Positions 15,515 to 23,117 of a stretch of 35,755 nt of DNA are shown piece after piece (the first letter of the stretch is position 1; the number at the start of each line of letters is the position of its first letter). The stretch is taken from contig JAJYMR010000264.1 of assembly GCA_021786815.1 (NCBI GenBank), positions 1 to 35,755 of the forward strand, given 5' to 3'. The notes beneath the pieces were generated by a model that was given only the letters and a program-made list of their open reading frames with translations, ran no database searches and was not told the origin of the DNA. This DNA is from Deltaproteobacteria bacterium (GTDB lineage: Bacteria; Desulfobacterota; Binatia; Binatales; Binataceae). A program made the position numbers and the translations under genes.

Positions 15515-15757
15515 TCGAAGGCGCAGAACCGTCCCCAGCGGCACGTTCCGCGTCTTGTCGGCGAGACGCCGGATGCATCAGGAAGTGGCAGCGATGCAAC
15601 GTCGGTAGGCGACGGGATTTTGTCGCGACCCGCCATCGGCTCGAAATAGCGATACAAAGACGCGAAAAATCGGACTCGGGGAGAACCCCTCCGAGGCACG
15701 CGATATGCACTATCCCTGCGCGACTTCGCGCGATGCGAGGTGACGCGGGACGGTCTT

Positions 15758-16021
15758 ATGCGCCGGACGTTCGCAATAATCGCCTTGTGTGTGCTCGCTA
15801 CCGCTACAAGCGGATGCTTTGGCGGAATCCAGTTCGATGCCTTCTCCTGGAGGGCCGCGCCAGAAACGCCTGGCGCCGCCCCTGAAGAAAGCGCCAGCAC
15901 CGCCGGACACATCCCCGCGCCATCCAGCTTCGATCTCCTGCGGCTAACCCTGCCGATGTCCTCCAGCGCGGCGCCGCCAAGCCATAACTCAAGCGCCACG
16001 GGACAGACGCCCGCACCCTAG
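15758..16021 (+). CDS. Small predicted lipoprotein
   Basis: About 87 residues from ATG 15758 (a GTG at 15740 is possible). The N-terminus RRTFAIIALCVLATATSGC is a lipoprotein signal with lipobox TSGC. The rest is Ala/Pro/Ser-rich and low in complexity, as in short surface or periplasmic lipoproteins with no fold assignment. It lies alone between two hairpins. It is weakly conserved in appearance; the call rests mainly on the signal. Confidence 0.45.
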   Translation: MRRTFAIIALCVLATATSGCFGGIQFDAFSWRAAPETPGAAPEESASTAGHIPAPSSFDLLRLTLPMSSSAAPPSHNSSATGQTPAP

Positions 16022-16043
16022 CTCCACGCATTGAGTACGTGCT

Positions 16044-16079
16044 CGCCGGCTCCTTTCGAGAACGAAAGGAAGCTCGGCG
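16044..16079 (+). terminator. Long hairpin after the small lipoprotein gene
   Basis: CCTTTCG-AGAA-CGAAAGG (16052-16069) forms the core, extended outward by GCT/AGC and CGCCG/CGGCG across single-base bulges. It starts 23 bases past the lipoprotein stop codon and separates it from the thioesterase gene. There is no T-run. Confidence 0.6.
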
Positions 16080-16160
16080 GGCACGATTGTCCAACGATCA
16101 CACGCTCGTCTGGCGGCCGGCGCATGGCATGAATGCAACGGGTCCGGTAAAACCTTCGCA

Positions 16161-16862
16161 ATGGCTGATGATACGACGAATTTCGAAGAACAGTGGCTCA
16201 TGAGTCAGGCGCCCGCGACCGGACGCCGCGCCCAGGCCCATCGATTGGCCGCCGCGATGCGCCGGGTGATCGATCAGCTCGTGCAGGTCGCCGCGCCCGA
16301 GGACGATTTGCGCACCGCGGCCGACGCGCTCGAGCGATACGCCAAACGCCTGTCACGTTATCCCGTTTCGCGCGTCTATGAAGGATTCGCGGAAAGCGCC
16401 AACGCCGGCGATCCTCATGCCTTTTTCGACCATAGCCCGCTTATCGGCCTTGCCAATCCACTCGCTCCACCAATCAAGGTCATGGCGGTCGGCGACAAAG
16501 TGATAGGGCACGCGAACTTCGGCGTCGCGTACGAAGGGCCGCCCGGCTACGTCCACGGCGGATTTCTCGCTGCGTCGTTCGACGAGGTGCTCGGGATGGC
16601 GCAAACACTGACCGGCAATCCCGGGATGACGGGAACCCTGACGATACGCTACCGTAAGCCCACGCCGCTTCTGACCGATCTCGTGTTCGAAGCGAAGGTT
16701 GACAGGATCGACGGACGAAAGATTTTCGTGAGCAGCCAGGTTTCGGCTGAGGGAGTGAAGACGGCGGAGGCCGAGGGACTTTTCATTTCGGTAGGCCAGG
16801 AGCGGTTCGCAAAGATGGCCGAGGCGGTGCTCGCCAAGGCCGCGCCGCAGCCGAAAAAGTAG
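16161..16862 (+). CDS. PaaI-type hotdog-fold acyl-CoA thioesterase
   Basis: A 233-residue protein whose C-terminal two-thirds is a single hotdog domain. GPPGYVHGGFLAASFDEVLGMAQ carries the PaaI/4HBT HGG motif and the Asp/Glu on the central helix; TGTLTIRYRKPTPL and EAKVDRIDGRKIFVSSQVSA follow as strands. The first 80 residues form a helical, Ala/Arg-rich leader (LAAAMRRVIDQLVQVAAPEDDLRTAADALERYAKRL) common in actinobacterial and binatal relatives. The family hydrolyses acyl- or aryl-CoA thioesters. No good ribosome-binding site precedes ATG 16161. The EthD-like gene follows by 34 bases, so the two may form a small operon in aromatic or lipid metabolism (inference). Confidence 0.85.
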   Translation: MADDTTNFEEQWLMSQAPATGRRAQAHRLAAAMRRVIDQLVQVAAPEDDLRTAADALERYAKRLSRYPVSRVYEGFAESANAGDPHAFFDHSPLIGLANPLAPPIKVMAVGDKVIGHANFGVAYEGPPGYVHGGFLAASFDEVLGMAQTLTGNPGMTGTLTIRYRKPTPLLTDLVFEAKVDRIDGRKIFVSSQVSAEGVKTAEAEGLFISVGQERFAKMAEAVLAKAAPQPKK

Positions 16863-16896
16863 TCGTTTTGCAAACCGGTTGGGAGAGAGTCTGACA

Positions 16897-17217
16897 ATGT
16901 ACAAAATCGTGGCGATTTGGGGTTCACCCAAGGACAGCGACATCGAGGCGTTCGAAAAGTATTACCACGACGTGCACGTTCCACTCGCGCGCAAAGTGCC
17001 GGGTCTCAAGAAACTCGTGCTCACACGCATCGACTCTGGCCTCGAAGGCGCAAAGCCGCCCTTCTACCGCGTGGCCGAGCTTTACTTCGACAGCAAAGAG
17101 GCGCTGGACAACGCGCATCATGCGCCCGAGTGGAATGCGATGCGCCAGGACGCGGGCAAGATGGTCGAGCGTTTCGGCGTGACACTGACCGCGGCCCTCG
17201 GGAAGCCGGAAGAGTAG
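16897..17217 (+). CDS. EthD-family dimeric alpha+beta barrel protein
   Basis: A 106-residue protein from ATG 16897, chosen because GGGAGAGAG lies about seven bases upstream; an ATG at 16879 would overlap this site. The sequence (MYKIVAIWGSPKDSDIEAFE, YYHDVHVPLARKVPGLKKLV, FYRVAELYFDSKEALDNA) is the typical ferredoxin-like EthD fold with the conserved YY-x2-HVPLA segment. EthD-type proteins occur beside oxygenases or polyketide cyclases, with roles from ether degradation to lactone or anhydride handling. It follows the thioesterase closely and probably shares its transcript. Substrate unknown. Confidence 0.85.
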   Translation: MYKIVAIWGSPKDSDIEAFEKYYHDVHVPLARKVPGLKKLVLTRIDSGLEGAKPPFYRVAELYFDSKEALDNAHHAPEWNAMRQDAGKMVERFGVTLTAALGKPEE

Positions 17218-17310
17218 TTCCTACGTTCAAGTTTCGTGGCGATGCCCGCGTCACCCACGCGGCGCGGGCACCGCATTTGAAGCCTGCGCAGATCTACTCG
17301 CTGCCGCGAC

Positions 17311-19020
17311 TCAACCGCGCATGTGGCGGCGGAGGTCTTTGAGCGAGAACGTGTTGAGCACGTCGGCCGGCTCGATCCATCCGCGACGCGCCTGGTTCAC
17401 TCCATAAACAAGGCCACCGAACTGGCTCGGATGATGCGCGTCGCTCGAGATGATGAGCTTTACGCCCGCGTGCTTGGCCGCTAGGCAGGCGGTGTCGATC
17501 AGATCGAGCCTGTCGGGCTGCGAGTTGACCTCGAGCGCGCATCCTTCGCCGTGCGCGGCCTTCAGCACCTCGGCAAGATCGAAGGCGCTCGGCTCGCGCT
17601 TGCCGAGCAGGCGTCCGCTCGGATGCCCAATCGCGTCCACGTTGGGGTTTTTGATCACGCGCACGAGCCTGCGCGTCATGTCGCGGGGCGCCTGGTCGAA
17701 CTTGTAGTGGACCGAGGCGACCACCCAGTCGAGTTCGGCGAGCACGTCGTCGGGAAGATCGAGAGTGCCGTCCTCGATGATATCGACTTCGATTCCGCGC
17801 AGCAGCGTGACTCCCTCGACGCGTGACTGAACCTTCTCGATTTCGCGCCATTGCCTGCGAAGCCGCTTGGGATCGAGCCCGTGCGTCATCGCAAGCCTGC
17901 GCGAATGGTCGGTCACGGCGAAGTATTCGAGTCCCACGGCTTGCGCGCCGTGCGCCATCTCCTCAATCGTCGCGCGGCCGTCGGTGTAGGTGGAATGGGT
18001 GTGCAGGTCGCCGCGCAGGTCCTTGCGCTCGATCAGATGCGGGAGCCTTCCCTCGGCGGCCGCTTCGACCTCGCCGCGGTCCTCGCGCAACTCGGGCGCA
18101 ATCCATTGAAGGCCGAGCTTTTCGTAGATCTCTTCCTCGGTGCGTCCTGCGATCGGCCTTTCACCGCGCAAGAGCCCGTACTCGTTGAGCATCAGGCCCT
18201 TCTTCTGCGCGATTCTGCGAATATGGACGCCGTGCGCTTTCGACCCGGTGAAGTAAACCATCGCCGCGCCGTAGCTCTCGCGCGCAACGACGCGCAGATC
18301 GACCTGGAGCCCGCCTTTCAGCACCACGGTCGACTTGGTCTCTCCGCTGCCGAGCACCTGCTCGATTTTCGGGTACGCGAGCAGGCGCTCCATCACCTCG
18401 GCGGGCTTCGAGGAAATCGCGAGCATGTCGAGGTCGCCGACCGTGTCGCGCTTTCTGCGAAAGCTCCCCGCGGCTTCCACGATTTCCACGGCGCGCGATT
18501 TCTTCAGGTACGCGACGAGTTCGTCGACCTCGCCCGCGGCCTCCGCGTAAAGCCATCGGCGCGCCTCGGTCTCGGGCCGCTTCTCCAGGGTTTCCTTGAG
18601 CCGCTCGGCGGTCTTTTTGCCGAAACCGCGCAGCGATTCCAGCGCGCCGGAATCTATCGCCCTGCGCAGATCCGCGACGCTCTTTATCCCAAGCTCTTCG
18701 GCGAGCGCGCGCACGCGCTTGGGACCGAGCCCGGGAAGGCCCATCAGTGCGACCACGCCTTCAGGCACCTTGGCGCGAAGCTCGCGATGGAGCGGAATAT
18801 CGCCGGACTTGACGAGTTCGTGGATTTTGCCGGCCAGATCCTCGCCGATTCCGGGGACCTCGGCCATCTCCTCGACCGCCATCTCCGCAAACGGCACGGG
18901 ATGGTCGCGCACGGCGCGCGCGGCGTTGCGATAGGCGCGGACGCGAAAGAAATTCGCGCCGCTAAGCTCGAGCATATCAGCGATCTCGTCGAAGACTCTC
19001 GCGATCTCCTGATTCTGCAT
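17311..19020 (-). CDS. polX: DNA polymerase/3'-5' exonuclease PolX
   Basis: A 569-residue bacterial/archaeal PolX. ATG 19020 opens the conserved MQNQEIARVFDEIADMLEL; the open frame upstream of it is not family-like. Order of parts: an N-terminal helical 8-kDa-like domain with helix-hairpin-helix motifs (VPGIGEDLAGKIHELV, GLPGLGPKRVRALAEEL); the polymerase palm with GSFRRKRDTVGDLDML, carrying the catalytic Asp pair, and a later DLRVV strand; then a C-terminal PHP domain (RGDLHTHSTYTDGRATIEEM, YFAVTDHS, GIEVDIIEDG, LEVNSQPDRLDLID, ISSDAHH) that supplies the Mn-dependent exonuclease. It fills short gaps in base-excision repair. Length is normal and the motifs look intact. It is transcribed alone or after the aldo/keto reductase gene, 112 bases upstream. 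Confidence 0.95.
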   Translation of the reverse strand: MQNQEIARVFDEIADMLELSGANFFRVRAYRNAARAVRDHPVPFAEMAVEEMAEVPGIGEDLAGKIHELVKSGDIPLHRELRAKVPEGVVALMGLPGLGPKRVRALAEELGIKSVADLRRAIDSGALESLRGFGKKTAERLKETLEKRPETEARRWLYAEAAGEVDELVAYLKKSRAVEIVEAAGSFRRKRDTVGDLDMLAISSKPAEVMERLLAYPKIEQVLGSGETKSTVVLKGGLQVDLRVVARESYGAAMVYFTGSKAHGVHIRRIAQKKGLMLNEYGLLRGERPIAGRTEEEIYEKLGLQWIAPELREDRGEVEAAAEGRLPHLIERKDLRGDLHTHSTYTDGRATIEEMAHGAQAVGLEYFAVTDHSRRLAMTHGLDPKRLRRQWREIEKVQSRVEGVTLLRGIEVDIIEDGTLDLPDDVLAELDWVVASVHYKFDQAPRDMTRRLVRVIKNPNVDAIGHPSGRLLGKREPSAFDLAEVLKAAHGEGCALEVNSQPDRLDLIDTACLAAKHAGVKLIISSDAHHPSQFGGLVYGVNQARRGWIEPADVLNTFSLKDLRRHMRG

Positions 19021-19132
19021 CGGCCGAGCCGCCCTTGCGGCCGGACACAGATGCCGGCCGCCTGTTTTCAACTTCTTAAGCGGCGAGCCTTAACGCAAGC
19101 TCGCGCGCACTCGTGCTTCGAAACGAGCCCTT

Positions 19133-20029
19133 CTAGCGCTGTCCGACCCACGAGGGCTTTGCGACCTTGCGCCATCGCGCACGGATAGCCTCGTACTCGG
19201 CTTTGGGCAGCGGACCCGCTGCGGCGGCCGCCGCGTTATCCGCGATTCTGGCGGGGTTGGTGGTTCCGACGATCGCGGTATGAACGCCGGGAATGCTCAA
19301 CGTGAAGCGCAGCGCGATTGCGACCGATTCCTTGAGCTCGCGCTTGAAGAAATCGTACTCGAGTTCGCGAAGCCGTTCGCGATACGGGCGCGAGTAGAAC
19401 TCCATCGGGATTTCGCCCTTCCGCCAGGCGGCGTTTGCAATCGGCCGCTTCGCGATCACGCCCATCCCGCGCTCCATTGCGGCCGGAATGATTTCCTCGA
19501 GCGCCTCCTGGTCGGCGATACTGACGGATATCTGCAGCGTGTCGAACGCGCCGCTCTGAACCGCGTACATCGCCTCTTCGCCGTCGCCGCTATATCCGAT
19601 ACAGCGAATCTTGCCCGCATTGCGCGCGCGCGCGAGCGCCTCTATAGCGTCGCCCTTGCGAAGAACCGCCGCGGAACAACTGTGAAGCTGAACGAGATCC
19701 AGATGGTCGGTGCGAAGGCGCTTGAGACTACGCTCGATACTGTTCGCGATGAGCGCCGGGCTGAACTCCGCGCCTCCGAGTCCGTCGCCGTGTCCGCACT
19801 TGGTCATCAGGACGTACTCTGCGCGCCGATGCGACACGGCGCGGCCGATTAATTCCTCGCTATCGACGTAGCACGCCGCCGTGTCGAGCACGTTTACGCC
19901 GGCATCCAGCGCCGCGTTGAGCAGCTTTTCGGCAACCGGCGCGGCCACGCCCTGGTAGCCGATCTCCGAGCCGCCGAAACCGAGAACGCTTACCTCGAAC
20001 CCCGTCTTTCCGAATTTCCGCCGTTCCAT
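19133..20029 (-). CDS. Aldo/keto reductase
   Basis: A 298-residue NADPH-dependent oxidoreductase with a TIM-barrel fold. ATG 20029 opens MERRKFGKTGFEVSVLGFGG, the conserved family start; about 75 codons of upstream open frame are Arg/Pro-rich and not family-like. The catalytic tetrad is visible: Asp and Tyr in LDTAACYVDSEELIG, Lys in YVLMTKCGHG and His in DLVQLHSC. The C-terminal cofactor-binding segment IPGVHTAIVGTTNPARI is intact. Substrate not predictable. It lies between polX and the nos cluster on the same strand; its promoter probably lies in the 94 bases before it. Confidence 0.93.
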   Translation of the reverse strand: MERRKFGKTGFEVSVLGFGGSEIGYQGVAAPVAEKLLNAALDAGVNVLDTAACYVDSEELIGRAVSHRRAEYVLMTKCGHGDGLGGAEFSPALIANSIERSLKRLRTDHLDLVQLHSCSAAVLRKGDAIEALARARNAGKIRCIGYSGDGEEAMYAVQSGAFDTLQISVSIADQEALEEIIPAAMERGMGVIAKRPIANAAWRKGEIPMEFYSRPYRERLRELEYDFFKRELKESVAIALRFTLSIPGVHTAIVGTTNPARIADNAAAAAAGPLPKAEYEAIRARWRKVAKPSWVGQR

Positions 20030-20123
20030 GGACCCAAGGTTAGGGCGAAGCGCGAGTCCGTGGAAGCGTGGAAACGGACGGAGCGGGTTGCACCCGATTC
20101 GTCGCGCGACAACGCCCGGCGGA

Positions 20124-20813
20124 CTAGGTCGCGACCGGGCTCGGCCCGCGTCTCTCGCCGCCGCGCGCGGCAGCTTGCGGGACCACGCGCTCCATCGGCA
20201 GCGCCTTCCACAGGTGCCACAGGGCGAGGACGGCCACTCCGGCCGCGAAGACAAACATCAGTATGCCGCCAAGCTGCGGATAGGAATTCACCGTGAAGTT
20301 AGCGACCTGCTTGGTGCCGATTATCACTGGCATGAACGGCTTGATTTTGATTTCGGCGTGCGGATCGAGATCGTGGCCGAATATATAGAGTCTGTAGACG
20401 TATCGACCGAATGCAAAGAACATCAAATATGCGGTAATCACCGCAAGATCGACCAGACTTCGCCCGTTGCCGATAAACGCGACCCGCAGCGCGAGAAGCA
20501 TCAGAACCCCGACCGCGAACGGGATCCAGTCCAGGTCCGCGAGATGAGCCTTCTCGATCTTCTTCATGCCGATGTAGTGGTTCAGTTCGTTGATTTCCTG
20601 TACATCGTGTCCGCCGTGGCCGCCTTCGATCTTGTACGAATAGATACTCACGTAAAGGCCATATGGATATTGCGGCGCGAACATGCTGATACGCCATAAC
20701 GGCGCCAGGTAGCTAAGCCCAAGTACGACGACCAGCGCCATCAGCCAGAGCCGTGAGTAGTTGCCGATCGGTTCCTCGAGCTTTTTGTACAGAGCCTGTA
20801 AATGAGAATTCAC
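20124..20813 (-). CDS. Nos-cluster four-helix membrane protein (conserved, function unknown; NosB-like)
   Basis: A 229-residue protein. GTG 20813 is chosen because GGGAGG lies eight bases upstream. Four membrane helices are visible: LWLMALVVVLGLSYLAPLW (about 22-40), WIPFAVGVLMLLALRVAFI, LVDLAVITAYLMFFAFGRYVY and LGGILMFVFAAGVAVLALWHLW. The first periplasmic loop contains APQYPYGL (46-53), a His/Gly cluster GGHGGHD (64-70) and NELNHYIGM (75-83). As I recall, the APQYP-x-GL and N-x-LNHYIGM motifs recur in membrane proteins of clade II nos clusters. It is the last gene of the nos cluster, 90 bases after nosY. Electron transfer or copper delivery to NosZ maturation is a plausible role (inference). 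Confidence 0.72.
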   Translation of the reverse strand: MNSHLQALYKKLEEPIGNYSRLWLMALVVVLGLSYLAPLWRISMFAPQYPYGLYVSIYSYKIEGGHGGHDVQEINELNHYIGMKKIEKAHLADLDWIPFAVGVLMLLALRVAFIGNGRSLVDLAVITAYLMFFAFGRYVYRLYIFGHDLDPHAEIKIKPFMPVIIGTKQVANFTVNSYPQLGGILMFVFAAGVAVLALWHLWKALPMERVVPQAAARGGERRGPSPVAT

Positions 20814-20903
20814 CGTCGTGTCCTCCCGTAGCGGAGATTCCCGGCGCGTCGGGCGGTGCGGGAGCTTCACGTTGAGGCATCGCGCGCCCGGGCATCTCGG
20901 ATC

Positions 20904-21746
20904 TCAGATAGCGTCACCTCGCGCGAATGACCTCCAGGCGAGCAGCCATGCCGCAAAGCCGACCAAAATCGGCCAGAGCGTGCCGAGCACGAACAGCCAT
21001 CCCGTGCCAATCCGGTTCGCCAGGTAAAAGCCCACCGGGCCGAGCACGCCGAGCGACGGCTCCGCCGCCGACAGCAGCGCCATCCGTGCCGTCTCCACCG
21101 GGTTCAGGCACGCGAGCAGGAACACCGCCCGCGCATTGAGCCGCCATTGGAGCATCAGCCCGATCAGCGCGAAGTCGAGCATCACAACCGCTCCGACCCA
21201 GATAACGAGCAGATAGACCATCGCCTTGGCCTGGTTGCGCACCGCAACCGACACCGCAAGCGCGATTCCAACGAATGCCCATCCCAGCGAAGCCGAGATC
21301 GCGATCGCCCGGCCCACGAATGGCCACGGGATGCTCTGTCCGAAAGCGAGCCGTCCGTACACGCCGAGCATCACCATCAACACGGCCAGCGGCACCATCA
21401 GGACCGCGTATCGGACCAGCGACACGCCGCCGAAGTATTCGTTTCGGGTTATCGGATGGCTCAACAGCAGTTCGAGCGTTCCGTCCTCGCGCGCGCGGCT
21501 TATCACCTGCCCCGAACCGGTCAGCGCCAGAAGCGGGATGAGCAGCACCAGGCCGTTGCACAGCGAGAGCAGCACGCGGCCCATCCCGGCAAAACCGAGC
21601 ACGTCCGATTCCCTGAGCCCGACCAGAACGAACATCGCGCCCAGCGCCACGTACAACCCGAGCAGGAAGACGAGCCATCGCGAACGCTTCACTTCGGCCA
21701 GATCAAGCCGCGCAACCGCGGCAAGCCGCGTCATCGCCTCTCCCAT
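20904..21746 (-). CDS. nosY: NosY, ABC permease for nitrous oxide reductase maturation
   Basis: A 280-residue, six-helix ABC-2-type permease (WLVFLLGLYVALGAMFVLVG; LVLLIPLLALTGSG; VLMVPLAVLMVMLGVYG; GWAFVGIALAVSVAV; YLLVIWVGAVVMLDFAL; and a final LFVLGTLWPILVGFAAWLLA). The cytoplasmic segment SRAREDGTLELLLSHPITRNEYFGG is typical of NosY. It pairs with the NosF ATPase and NosD to assemble the CuZ site of NosZ. ATG 21746 overlaps the nosL stop (TGATG) and has GGAGGGG five bases upstream; ATG 21734, with GGGAG before it, is an alternative. Confidence 0.9.
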   Translation of the reverse strand: MGEAMTRLAAVARLDLAEVKRSRWLVFLLGLYVALGAMFVLVGLRESDVLGFAGMGRVLLSLCNGLVLLIPLLALTGSGQVISRAREDGTLELLLSHPITRNEYFGGVSLVRYAVLMVPLAVLMVMLGVYGRLAFGQSIPWPFVGRAIAISASLGWAFVGIALAVSVAVRNQAKAMVYLLVIWVGAVVMLDFALIGLMLQWRLNARAVFLLACLNPVETARMALLSAAEPSLGVLGPVGFYLANRIGTGWLFVLGTLWPILVGFAAWLLAWRSFARGDAI

Positions 21747-22240
21747 CAGTGCCCCTCCGCGCCCATCGGCGGCATACCCGAGCGAAGCTCCTTCTTTCGC
21801 ACGCGCACGTACTGTTCGGCCTCGGCCAGCGACATCGCGCCGTCGGTTCCCTTGCGCACGGCGCCAAGCCCGTAACCCATCGGGCTTTCCTTGCCGCGCA
21901 CGAACCCGACTTCGTCGGCTTTGAGCCACTTGTCGCCGTCGAATGCGTGGAAGTAGAGCGCATGGACCCTGGGACGGCGCTGCTCGACGAACGCAAGCAG
22001 GCATCCCGGGTCGTCGAAGTCGTAAACTTCGCCGCCCGCGGTCTGAAGCTGGGCCGCAAAACGTGGATCGCTGATACTCATTCCGCATTCGGCGCACGAT
22101 TCGCGGTCGTAGATGATCGGGCGCACGCCTTCGGGCGGCTGTTGCAGGCGATGCACGGCGAACACCAGCACCGCTGCCGCGACCAGCACCAGCGCGAACG
22201 CGATTGCCCTTGATTTCGAACGCGATGCGATGGTTCTCAC
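21746..22240 (-). CDS. nosL: NosL, copper chaperone for nitrous oxide reductase
   Basis: A 164-residue protein starting at GTG 22240. The NosL signature is clear: DRESCAECGMSISDPRFAAQ with the Cys-x2-Cys-x-Met copper(I) site, then YDFDDPGCLLAFVE and a C-terminal MGYGLGAV segment. Unusually, the N-terminal hydrophobic segment (AIAFALVLVAAAVLVFAVHRLQQ) has no lipobox Cys, whereas NosL is normally a lipoprotein; here it is probably tethered by the uncleaved helix. It supplies Cu(I) to NosZ maturation with NosD/F/Y. It lies seven bases after nosF and overlaps nosY by one base. Confidence 0.92.
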   Translation of the reverse strand: MRTIASRSKSRAIAFALVLVAAAVLVFAVHRLQQPPEGVRPIIYDRESCAECGMSISDPRFAAQLQTAGGEVYDFDDPGCLLAFVEQRRPRVHALYFHAFDGDKWLKADEVGFVRGKESPMGYGLGAVRKGTDGAMSLAEAEQYVRVRKKELRSGMPPMGAEGH

Positions 22241-22247
22241 GCCTCCG

Positions 22248-23117
22248 TTATTCCTTTACGTCAACGCTCTCCATGTCGCGGACGACGATGTTGCCGAAGT
22301 CGCCGTCGCACTTCTCGGAGATCTCGGCGAGCAGTTGCGCCTTCTCCGCGCGCGTCACGGTTCTTGCCCATGCCCCTGCCGCGCCCGGATTGAACCCGCG
22401 CCCGCGCAGCCATTCGACGTGGGTCTTCGCGATGTCGTAAAGCTCGATCACGCTGACCGTGCGCGACTCGAGGAAGGTGTTCACCGAGCCGTCGAAGCTC
22501 ACCCGTCCGCTTTCCAGCGCGAGCACGTGATCGACCAGATGCTGGATCTCTTCGAGGCGGTGCGAACAGAGGATCAGCGTCGAGCCGTCGGCAACCTGTT
22601 CGTAAAGCCTGTAGAACGCGCGCCGGCTTGCCGCGTCAAGGCTCGCCGTGGGCTCGTCAAGGATGAAAAGGTCGGCGCGCGTTGAAAGCGCAAGCGCGAG
22701 CATCAGCTTCTGCCTGGTGCCGCCCGAAAGCGCGCGCACCGGAAGCCCGGCCACGGCTCCAACGTCGAATCCGAGTTGCGAGGCGGTCGCCGCGATTGCC
22801 TCCGGAGCAAGTCCGCGCACCACCGCAACCGTCTCGACGATTTCCTCGACCGTGGCTCCGAGTTGCGGCGCCACCTGCGGAACGTAGGCGAGGCGCTCGG
22901 CAAGGCGCGTGCGATGCTCGAACGGCGAATGGCCGTCGAGCCGCACCTCGCCTTCGCACGCGAGCAGCCCCATGATGATTCGCGTAAGAGTCGATTTTCC
23001 CGAACCGTTGGGGCCGATAAGCGCAACCTTCCGTCCGACCGGGATGACGGCCGAAACGTCGCTCAGCGCCTTCACCTCGCCGAACCACTTGCTCACGTTC
23101 TTGAGCTCGATGCGCAT
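22248..23117 (-). CDS. nosF: NosF, ABC ATPase for nitrous oxide reductase maturation
   Basis: A 289-residue cytoplasmic ATPase. Walker A GPNGSGKSTLTR, Q-loop region YVPQVAPQLG, signature LSGGTRQKLMLALAL, Walker B LFILDEPTASLD and switch His in LILCSHRLEE are all intact. The C-terminal extension (residues about 220-289) continues past the ATPase core, as usual for NosF. It works with NosY and NosD at the inner membrane. Its ATG overlaps the nosD stop codon (TGATG), implying translational coupling. Confidence 0.93.
   Translation of the reverse strand: MRIELKNVSKWFGEVKALSDVSAVIPVGRKVALIGPNGSGKSTLTRIIMGLLACEGEVRLDGHSPFEHRTRLAERLAYVPQVAPQLGATVEEIVETVAVVRGLAPEAIAATASQLGFDVGAVAGLPVRALSGGTRQKLMLALALSTRADLFILDEPTASLDAASRRAFYRLYEQVADGSTLILCSHRLEEIQHLVDHVLALESGRVSFDGSVNTFLESRTVSVIELYDIAKTHVEWLRGRGFNPGAAGAWARTVTRAEKAQLLAEISEKCDGDFGNIVVRDMESVDVKE

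Noticed and set aside
15520..15740. A riboswitch upstream of the small lipoprotein gene
   Set aside because: The stretch is structured and GC-rich, but none of the cores I know (c-di-GMP, cobalamin, TPP, glycine) could be matched.
17851..19188. A 445-residue plus-strand frame opposite polX
   Set aside because: Antisense shadow; polX motifs are complete on the minus strand.
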